Origin: Ewingella sp. CoE-038-23
GTDB lineage: Bacteria; Pseudomonadota; Gammaproteobacteria; Enterobacterales; Enterobacteriaceae
Direction of reading: 5' to 3'
DNA: 64,000 nt
NCBI RefSeq assembly: GCF_040419245.1
Contig: NZ_JAZHOH010000001.1
Coordinates: 2,604,001 to 2,668,000 of the forward strand
The notes beneath the pieces were generated by a model. The model saw nothing but the letters and a program-made list of their open reading frames with translations. It ran no database searches and was not told the DNA's origin. Within the stretch, counting starts at the first letter, position 1. Each line of letters starts with the position of its first letter. The translations under genes were made by a program, and so were the position numbers. Shown here piece by piece: positions 56,738 through 64,000 of the stretch.

Positions 56738-58315
56738 TTAGGACGACACAATCACACGGTTTCGCCCTTCCTGCTTGGCAAGATACAGGGCTTCGTCGGC
56801 CTTTTTCAATACTTTCTCTGCGTGATTTTTGCTCGACACCCCCGCGGCCACCCCGAGAGAGATAGTGATTTTATCGATATCCACCACGTCCATTTCAGCC
56901 ACCATACCGCGCAAACGCTCGGCGATTTGCGCCGCTACGTCCAGCCCGGTGCCCGGCAGTACCATCAAAAACTCCTCGCCGCCGTTGCGACAAAGAATAT
57001 CGCTCTCACGCGAACTGGCGCGGATCTGCTGGGCAAGCTGCTTAATCACCTCATCGCCCACATCGTGACCATAGGTGTCGTTAACCTTTTTGAAGTGGTC
57101 GATATCTAGCGCGATCACCGAGAAGCTCAGCTTCATCTGCTGAATATATTCCAGCGCCGTCGCCAGCCCGCGCCGGTTAAACAGCCCGGTCAGTGGATCG
57201 GTTTGTACCTCAAACTTCAGCTTGCCGATTTTCTTTTGCAGCAGGCTGATGCCCACCAGCAGGGCGCGTTTCAACTGCGTCACTTCGAAATACCAGTCCG
57301 GGATCATGCGAATATTATTGGAAACGTCTGGCTTATCCATCTCATTGGCGCTACGAGCCAGCTGGCGCAGAGGCCGGGCAATCAGCCGCGAAAGCAGCCA
57401 CACGCAGAGCAGCGTCACCAGCGCCAACGGCGTCAGATGGCGCAACACTTTAAACATCAACCCCTGCAACGGCTTGAGGGTGGAGTCAGTCGGGCGCAGC
57501 GTCACGATTTCCCAGCCGGTCGAGGGGACCTGCGCATAGCCCGCTAACACGGCTTCGCCGGTGTAATTCTCCATCACCAGACTGCCGTTACCGGCTTTTT
57601 TCACCGCATCGGTGATGGGCCGTGGCGGTAACACTTTGCCCACGTTGTCCATATTGGGGTGGTAGAGCACGCGCCGGTCGCTGTCGATCACCGCGATATA
57701 AGAGCCATCGCGATAATAGTGTTCGCCCAGCAGCTCGTTAAGAATGCTCTTCTGCTTGAGATAAATGGTGCCGCCGATATAACCACGATAGCGGCCATCG
57801 GCGGTGACAATCGGCGTAGAGATATTGATAACCAAATTATTGGCAGCGGAAATATAGGGCTTGCTGACCAGAGGCCGCCTCTTCTTCAGCGCCTCGACCG
57901 AGCCTGGGGTGGAGATGGTGCGCCCCATCAGCTGCAAACTGTCTGGCGACGTAGCGCGGATCAGCCCGTGGGCATCGGTGATCACCACCGAGTTAAAGCT
58001 GTCGCTCTGGTATTTGAGACGGGCAGTTTCAGCCTGCAAAATCGCCGGATCGTCAAAATGCTCGGCGGCAATACGGCTGCTGTAAAACAGCTGTTTTTGC
58101 ATGCTGCGGATAAACAGTTCCGTGCTCGCGGCAAGCTTGGTGGCGTATACCCGATTGGCTTCCAGCGTGTTATCAATCAGCAGTTGGCGCTGCACGCTAT
58201 AGCTGGCGTAGAAACTGTTAGCCAGCGTCACGAAGGCACTTGTCACGGCCAAAATCAGGATCAGACGGCGAAGATCGAGACGGAAAAAGGCGCTGAAAAA
58301 GGATGAGAGTGACAA
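56738..58315 (-). CDS. Membrane diguanylate cyclase (Cache-GGDEF)
   Basis: A 525-residue inner-membrane cyclase. An N-terminal helix (about residues 15-35), a periplasmic Cache/PDC sensor to about residue 280, a second helix (LTPLALVTLLCVWLLSRLIA), a HAMP-like connector and a GGDEF domain at about 360-525. The active motif is GGEEF. An RxxD I-site (RESD) is five residues upstream, so it should be active and product-inhibited. The start is a TTG at 58315 with AAGGG upstream; no better ATG exists. The following gene is cho. Confidence 0.9.
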   Translation of the reverse strand: MSLSSFFSAFFRLDLRRLILILAVTSAFVTLANSFYASYSVQRQLLIDNTLEANRVYATKLAASTELFIRSMQKQLFYSSRIAAEHFDDPAILQAETARLKYQSDSFNSVVITDAHGLIRATSPDSLQLMGRTISTPGSVEALKKRRPLVSKPYISAANNLVINISTPIVTADGRYRGYIGGTIYLKQKSILNELLGEHYYRDGSYIAVIDSDRRVLYHPNMDNVGKVLPPRPITDAVKKAGNGSLVMENYTGEAVLAGYAQVPSTGWEIVTLRPTDSTLKPLQGLMFKVLRHLTPLALVTLLCVWLLSRLIARPLRQLARSANEMDKPDVSNNIRMIPDWYFEVTQLKRALLVGISLLQKKIGKLKFEVQTDPLTGLFNRRGLATALEYIQQMKLSFSVIALDIDHFKKVNDTYGHDVGDEVIKQLAQQIRASSRESDILCRNGGEEFLMVLPGTGLDVAAQIAERLRGMVAEMDVVDIDKITISLGVAAGVSSKNHAEKVLKKADEALYLAKQEGRNRVIVSS

Positions 58316-58442
58316 GAAAATAGCCCTTGTGGAAAAAGTGGCTCATGTTTACCACTGCCCGTTACGCGGCACAAGGAGGACGCTGGAAAAATCCTTGAAA
58401 TTAGCAGATAGGAGCAGGAAATAGACTTAGCGCAGGCGATAA

Positions 58443-58467
58443 AAAAGGAGCCTTAAGGCTCCTTTCT
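58443..58467 (-). terminator. Terminator of icd
   Basis: On the minus strand the stem AAAGGAGCC / GGCTCCTTT with a TTAA loop runs into T6, 17 bp after the icd stop. Confidence 0.9.
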
Positions 58468-58483
58468 CATTCATTCCAGCAAA

Positions 58484-59737
58484 TTACATGTTGGAAATGA
58501 TGTCGTCGCCGAACTCGCTGCATTTACGCAGTTTCGCGCCGTCCATCAGACGCTCGAAATCGTAAGTCACAGTTTTGTTAGCGATAGCGCCTTCCATACC
58601 TTTAACGATCAGGTCTGCGGCTTCGAACCACTCCATGTGGCGCAGCATCATTTCTGCGGACAGGATGATGGAACCTGGGTTCACTTTATCCTGACCTGCG
58701 TACTTAGGTGCAGTACCGTGGGTTGCTTCGAACAGTGCGCAATCGGAACCGATGTTAGCACCCGGTGCGATACCGATACCGCCAACCTGCGCCGCCAGGG
58801 CGTCAGAGATGTAGTCACCGTTCAGGTTCATACAGGCGATAACGTCGTATTCAGCCGGACGCAGCAGGATCTGTTGCAGGAATGCATCAGCAATCACGTC
58901 TTTAATGATGATGTCTTTGCCGTTGTTTGGGTTCTTGATTTTCACCCATGGGCCGCCGTCAATCAGCTCACCGCCGAATTCTTCACGTGCCAACTGGTAA
59001 CCCCAGTCTTTGAACGCGCCTTCGGTGAACTTCATGATGTTGCCTTTGTGAACCAAAGTCAGGGAATCACGATCGTTGGTGATGGTGTATTCGATAGCCG
59101 CGCGAACCAGACGCTTGGTGCCTTCTTCAGAACAAGGCTTGATGCCGATACCGCATTCTTGTGGGAAGCGAATTTTCTTCACGCCCATTTCGTCTTGCAG
59201 GAACTTGATCACTTTGTCTGCTTCAGCAGAACCGGCTTTCCACTCGATACCCGCGTAGATGTCTTCGGAGTTCTCACGGAAGATAACCATGTCGGTGTCT
59301 TCTGGACGTTTAACCGGGCTTGGAGTACCGGTGTAGTAACGAACCGGACGCAGGCAGATGTACAGGTCAAGCTGCTGGCGCAGGGCAACGTTCAGGGAGC
59401 GAATACCGCCGCCGACTGGGGTAGTCAGTGGGCCTTTGATAGCCACGCGGTAATCACGAATCAGGTCCAGAGTCTCTTCTGGCAGCCATACGTCTTTACC
59501 GTACAGTTCAACCGATTTCTCACCGGTGTAGATTTCCATCCAGGAAATTTTGCGTTCGCCGTTGTAGGCTTTTTTAACCGCCGCATCCACAACCTTGATC
59601 ATGGCTGGGGTCACGTCAACGCCAATACCGTCGCCTTCAATGAACGGGATAATAGGATTATTAGGAACGTTCAGTTTACCCTGGGCGTCAACTGTGATCT
59701 TCTTACCTTCAGCCGGAACAACTACTTTGCTTTCCAT
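58484..59737 (-). CDS. icd: NADP-dependent isocitrate dehydrogenase
   Basis: The TCA-cycle enzyme that converts isocitrate to 2-oxoglutarate, 417 residues against 416 in E. coli. The phosphorylation serine used by AceK is in [15 protein letters not shown]. Substrate and cofactor regions include [40 protein letters not shown] and [20 protein letters not shown]. The start at 59737 ([13 protein letters not shown]) matches the family; an upstream frame start at 59758 does not. It is divergent from rluE. Confidence 0.98.
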   Translation of the reverse strand: MESKVVVPAEGKKITVDAQGKLNVPNNPIIPFIEGDGIGVDVTPAMIKVVDAAVKKAYNGERKISWMEIYTGEKSVELYGKDVWLPEETLDLIRDYRVAIKGPLTTPVGGGIRSLNVALRQQLDLYICLRPVRYYTGTPSPVKRPEDTDMVIFRENSEDIYAGIEWKAGSAEADKVIKFLQDEMGVKKIRFPQECGIGIKPCSEEGTKRLVRAAIEYTITNDRDSLTLVHKGNIMKFTEGAFKDWGYQLAREEFGGELIDGGPWVKIKNPNNGKDIIIKDVIADAFLQQILLRPAEYDVIACMNLNGDYISDALAAQVGGIGIAPGANIGSDCALFEATHGTAPKYAGQDKVNPGSIILSAEMMLRHMEWFEAADLIVKGMEGAIANKTVTYDFERLMDGAKLRKCSEFGDDIISNM

Positions 59738-59878
59738 TAACCTCTCCTTCGAGCGCATTTTTGTTAAAAATTTGTAAGATGCGGGTCGATATTACTTCAA
59801 TAATCGCCCCGCGCCAATCCGAAACGGTTTTCACGTATAATGCGCCAATTATCTTTTATCTCAATGTCTGTGAGAACA

Positions 59879-60496
59879 ATGTCTGTTAAAAATCACCACG
59901 TTAAACGTTTCAGCAAGCGGCCTGACAGGGTTCGTCCCGAACAAAACGCGCCACGAAAAGTGCTATTGTTCAATAAACCTTACGATGTGCTACCGCAGTT
60001 TACTGACGAAGCCGGACGCGCCACGCTAAAAGACTACATCTCATTAACAGGTGTCTACGCCGCAGGCAGGCTGGACCGCGATAGCGAAGGTTTACTGGTG
60101 CTGACCAACGACGGCAAACTGCAAGCCGCGTTAACTCAGCCGGGCAAACGCACCGGCAAAGTCTATTATGTGCAGGTGGAGGGTGAACCCGACGATGGGG
60201 CGATTACTGCCCTGCGTTCAGGCGTGGAGCTAAAAGATGGCAAAACCCTGCCAGCGGGCGTGGAGCTGGTGGCCGAGCCTGAGTGGCTGTGGCCGCGCAA
60301 CCCGCCAATTCGCGAACGCAAAGCGATCCCAACCCGCTGGCTGAAAATCACCTTATATGAAGGTCGCAACCGACAGGTGCGCCGCATGACGGCCCACGTC
60401 GGCTTTCCCACTTTACGTCTGATTCGTTTTAGCATGGGCGAGTACCAGCTTAGCGACTTACAGCCCGGCCAATGGAAGGAGATTACTGATGTTTAA
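59879..60496 (+). CDS. rluE: 23S rRNA pseudouridine(2457) synthase
   Basis: An RsuA-family pseudouridine synthase for U2457 in 23S rRNA, 205 residues from the ATG at 59879. The catalytic Asp is in [33 protein letters not shown] and [20 protein letters not shown] are typical. An in-frame ATG at 59840 overlaps a TATAAT at about 59837, so it is less likely. The gene end overlaps nudJ by 8 bp. Confidence 0.95.
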   Translation: MSVKNHHVKRFSKRPDRVRPEQNAPRKVLLFNKPYDVLPQFTDEAGRATLKDYISLTGVYAAGRLDRDSEGLLVLTNDGKLQAALTQPGKRTGKVYYVQVEGEPDDGAITALRSGVELKDGKTLPAGVELVAEPEWLWPRNPPIRERKAIPTRWLKITLYEGRNRQVRRMTAHVGFPTLRLIRFSMGEYQLSDLQPGQWKEITDV

Positions 60497-60935
60497 ACCC
60501 CACGTTACCGTGGCCTGCGTGGTGCAATCGCAGGGGCAGTTTTTGATTGTCGAAGAGACAGTCAATGGCAAAGTGACCTGGAACCAGCCCGCCGGACACC
60601 TTGAGGCAGACGAAACGCTCTTTAGCGCGGCGAAACGCGAACTCTACGAAGAGACGGGGATCCACGCCGAGCCGCAATCCTTCTTGAAATTGCACCAGTG
60701 GCAAGCGCCCGACGGCACGCCATTCCTGCGTTTTGCCTTTGTGATTGATTTGGACCAGCAGCCTGCCACCGCGCCGCAGGATAGCGATATCGACCGCTGC
60801 GTGTGGGCCAGCGCGGAAGATATCCTCAGCTCGAAACAGCTGCGTTCGCCACTGGTGGCGGAAAGTATTCGCTGTTACCAGCAGAGCGCACGCTACCCTC
60901 TCGACCTGCTGGCCAATTTTAATCTGCCGAACTAG
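60489..60935 (+). CDS. nudJ: Nudix phosphatase NudJ
   Basis: A 148-residue Nudix hydrolase that in E. coli acts on HMP-PP, thiamine-PP and nucleoside di/triphosphates. The Nudix box is complete: [17 protein letters not shown] followed by YEETG. The start overlaps the rluE stop by 8 bp, so the genes are coupled, in the same order as E. coli. Length 148 versus 153. Confidence 0.94.
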   Translation: MFKPHVTVACVVQSQGQFLIVEETVNGKVTWNQPAGHLEADETLFSAAKRELYEETGIHAEPQSFLKLHQWQAPDGTPFLRFAFVIDLDQQPATAPQDSDIDRCVWASAEDILSSKQLRSPLVAESIRCYQQSARYPLDLLANFNLPN

Positions 60936-61173
60936 CTCAAACAGCCATCCACGGCTGATGGCCTGAGGCACCAAACGACGGTGCAGCAGGCCGCCTGACG
61001 TGCTAAAATCCCGCGCTTAGTTTTTAGGTAGTACCCTCTGTCCGGTCCGGAGTGACTTTTTGTTGCGCGCGGCCTTCATCCTCGTGTGACCTTCTGGCAG
61101 TGAAATGTCAGTCAAAAGCGCCACCCGTCGGGCAATTTATTTATGCAATTCGGTAAAATCATTCGGAATGACA

Positions 61174-62280
61174 ATGTCTGAAGACAACAGCCAGAAAAAA
61201 GTGATCGTCGGAATGTCCGGCGGTGTCGACTCCTCCGTATCGGCCTATTTGCTGCAACAGCAAGGCTATCAGGTGGAGGGCCTCTTCATGAAAAATTGGG
61301 AAGAGGACGACAATGAAGAGTATTGCACCGCAGCCACTGACCTTGCCGACGCGCAGGCAGTCTGTGACAAGCTGGGCATCAAGCTGCACACCGTCAACTT
61401 TGCGGCGGAATATTGGGACAACGTGTTCGAATTATTCCTCGAAGAGTACAAAGCGGGACGCACGCCAAACCCGGATATCCTGTGCAATAAAGAGATTAAA
61501 TTCAAAGCCTTCTTGGAATTTGCCGCCGAAGATTTAGGGGCTGATTTCATCGCTACCGGCCACTATGTGCGCCGCAAGGACTTTGACGGCATCAGCCACC
61601 TGCTGCGCGGCACCGACGGCAATAAAGACCAGAGCTACTTCCTCTACACCTTAGGCACGGACCAAATCGCCCAGAGCCTGTTCCCGGTGGGTGAGCTGGA
61701 AAAACCTGAAGTGCGCCGCATTGCCGAAGAACTGGACCTGATCACCGCCAAGAAGAAGGATTCCACCGGGATCTGCTTCATCGGTGAGCGCAAGTTCAAA
61801 GACTTCCTCGGCCGCTACTTGCCCGCTCAACCCGGCCCAATCAAGAGTGTTGATGGTCAGGATATGGGACAGCATCAAGGCCTGATGTATCACACCCTCG
61901 GCCAACGTAAAGGTCTGGGCATTGGCGGCCAGAAAGACGGCGGCGAAGATCCGTGGTACGTGGTGGATAAAGACGTGGCGAACAACATTTTGTACGTCGC
62001 GCAGGGCGGTGAACACCCGCGCCTGATGTCAGTGGGCCTGATTGCTCAACAGCTCCACTGGGTGGATCGCAAAACCCTGACCGACCCGCTGCGCTGCGTG
62101 GTGAAAACCCGCTATCGCCAGCAGGACATCCCTTGCACCGTCACGCCGCTGGGCGAAGATCGCATCGACGTGCGCTTCGACGCGCCGGTGGCGGCAGTGA
62201 CGCCGGGGCAATCGGCGGTGTTCTACATCGATGAGATCTGCCTCGGTGGCGGTATCATCGAGCAGCGCCACCCGCTGTAA
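61174..62280 (+). CDS. mnmA: tRNA-specific 2-thiouridylase MnmA
   Basis: A 368-residue enzyme (same as E. coli) that thiolates U34 of tRNA-Lys/Glu/Gln using sulfur relayed by TusE. PP-loop [15 protein letters not shown], catalytic cysteines in [16 protein letters not shown] and [14 protein letters not shown], and [10 protein letters not shown] are all visible. The ATG at 61174 has GGA at 8-nt spacing; the frame is open to 61105. It is followed by a terminator-like hairpin and hflD. Confidence 0.97.
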   Translation: MSEDNSQKKVIVGMSGGVDSSVSAYLLQQQGYQVEGLFMKNWEEDDNEEYCTAATDLADAQAVCDKLGIKLHTVNFAAEYWDNVFELFLEEYKAGRTPNPDILCNKEIKFKAFLEFAAEDLGADFIATGHYVRRKDFDGISHLLRGTDGNKDQSYFLYTLGTDQIAQSLFPVGELEKPEVRRIAEELDLITAKKKDSTGICFIGERKFKDFLGRYLPAQPGPIKSVDGQDMGQHQGLMYHTLGQRKGLGIGGQKDGGEDPWYVVDKDVANNILYVAQGGEHPRLMSVGLIAQQLHWVDRKTLTDPLRCVVKTRYRQQDIPCTVTPLGEDRIDVRFDAPVAAVTPGQSAVFYIDEICLGGGIIEQRHPL

Positions 62281-62293
62281 CGCAGTAAATATC

Positions 62294-62325
62294 AATTCGG
62301 GACGCCAATGCGTCCCGAATTTTTG
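62294..62325 (+). terminator. Terminator after mnmA
   Basis: Stem AATTCGGGACGC / GCGTCCCGAATT with a 4-nt loop and a short T run. Confidence 0.85.
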
Positions 62326-62448
62326 ACCAGAATATGCCCGTAAATCTGCACTTATTCCGAACTGGGTTTAAAAAGGATTTTATGGCATGATCTGCGGCTC
62401 AGATTCGGCCAGCCGGTTGGTGTCCGAACAACGCTTACAGGAGTAGAC

Positions 62449-63075
62449 GTGGCTAAAAATTATTATGACATTACGTTGGCATTGGCCGGAATGTGCCAGT
62501 CAGCACGTCTGGTGCAGCAATTAGCCCATGAAGGGAATTGCGCGCAGCATGAAATGTCAGTGTCGTTGCGCAGCCTGCTGGAGATGAATCCGGCCTCAAC
62601 GCTCGCGGTCTACGGCAATAATGAAGCCAATTTGAAAATGGGTTTAGAAACGCTGCTTGGCGTGCTCAACGCTAACCGTCAGGGGCCGGGCGCGGAATTA
62701 ACCCGCTATGCGCTAAGCCTGATGGTGTTAGAGCGCAAACTGAATGCCAATAAAGCGGCGATGAACAAGCTTGGCGAACGCCTCGATCAGCTCGACCGTC
62801 AAGTAGCCCATTTCGAACTTGAATCTGAGACGATCATCAGCTCACTGGCGGCGATTTATGTCGATATCGTCAGCCCGGTCGGCCCGCGCATTCAGGTCAC
62901 GGGTTCACCTACCATTTTGCAAAACCCTCAGGTTCAGGCCAAAGTCCGGGCCGTGCTGCTGGCGGGTATCCGCTCAGCCGTGCTGTGGCAGCAAGTAGGC
63001 GGTGGACGCCTGCAACTGATGTTTTCCCGTAATCGCTTGTTTGAACAGGCGAAAAATATTTTAGCTCATTGTTAA
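62449..63075 (+). CDS. hflD: High-frequency lysogenization protein HflD
   Basis: A 208-residue, mostly helical, membrane-associated protein; in E. coli it binds lambda CII and affects lysogeny. [40 protein letters not shown] and [20 protein letters not shown] match. GTG start at 62449 with AGGAGTAGAC upstream. purB starts 18 bp after its stop, as in E. coli. Confidence 0.95.
   Translation: MAKNYYDITLALAGMCQSARLVQQLAHEGNCAQHEMSVSLRSLLEMNPASTLAVYGNNEANLKMGLETLLGVLNANRQGPGAELTRYALSLMVLERKLNANKAAMNKLGERLDQLDRQVAHFELESETIISSLAAIYVDIVSPVGPRIQVTGSPTILQNPQVQAKVRAVLLAGIRSAVLWQQVGGGRLQLMFSRNRLFEQAKNILAHC

Positions 63076-64000
<925 letters not shown>

Noticed and set aside
58637..59740. 367-codon open frame on the plus strand
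   Set aside because: It is fully antisense to icd, whose protein is strongly conserved; the translated product has no family features.

Overview
The window is chromosomal DNA from a member of the Enterobacterales, most likely a Yersiniaceae-type genus close to Rahnella, Ewingella, Rouxiella or Serratia. Almost every gene has a recognisable E. coli counterpart (prc-proQ-msrC-letAB-rsmF, yobA-copD-yebY, holE-exoX-ptrB, purT, pabB-nudL-sdaA, manXYZ-yobD-mntP-rlmA-cspC-yobF-yebO-mgrB-yobH, icd-rluE-nudJ-mnmA-hflD-purB). Protein lengths match well and residues are conserved but diverged, and several loci are absent from E. coli. No tRNA, rRNA, insertion sequence, CRISPR array or intact prophage was seen. 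Genus assignment is inference from gene content only.

Layout. 1-7.4 kb: prc (5' part), the RNA chaperone gene proQ, msrC, the LetA/LetB lipid-transport pair and rsmF. 7.6-19 kb: an accessory stretch with a triple-PAS diguanylate cyclase, a secreted esterase-like hydrolase paired with an OprB-type porin, yebV, an ASCH-domain protein, and two very large exported WG-repeat proteins whose genes overlap by ATGA. 19-26 kb: an M20 amidohydrolase, an extensin-like protein, the SdsR (RyeB) small RNA, the copper-associated yebY-copD-yobA genes, ferritin ftnA with three Fur-like boxes, holE and proline iminopeptidase. 26-33 kb: a 33-residue lysine-rich protein, exoX, ptrB, yebF, dbpA, a cspE-like gene and purT with a PurR-like box. 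33-45.5 kb: yoaH, pabB, nudL, sdaA, the CSS-EAL phosphodiesterase pdeD, yoaE, the mannose PTS manXYZ with an Mlc-like operator, yobD, and mntP under a yybP-ykoY manganese riboswitch. 45.5-52.2 kb: rlmA, a laccase-domain protein, cspC-yobF, a metallo-beta-lactamase-fold hydrolase, two small phage-type genes, yebO, mgrB with a PhoP box, yobH, a YecF-like gene and yebW. 52.3-58.3 kb: an orphan MppA/OppA-like binding protein, small stress-type genes (AriR-like, IraP-like, glycine-zipper), cho and a second diguanylate cyclase. 58.4-64 kb: icd, rluE, nudJ, mnmA, hflD and purB (cut by the window end).

Shared themes. Three c-di-GMP enzymes (two cyclases with I-sites, one phosphodiesterase) lie in the window, alongside factors tied to the sigma-S response (SdsR, an IraP-like anti-adapter, an AriR/YmgB-like protein). 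Metal and envelope sensing is also prominent: Fur boxes at ftnA, the Mn riboswitch at mntP, a PhoP box at mgrB, and copper proteins. Compared with my memory of the E. coli K-12 map, the prc...purT block and the pabB...yobH block are in swapped order, and yebV and yebW are about 40 kb apart.

The best candidate for an undescribed system is the translationally coupled pair of exported WG-repeat proteins at 12.8-18.5 kb. They share paired cysteines and a common C-terminal motif. The hydrolase-porin cassette at 9.6-11.9 kb is the second candidate.
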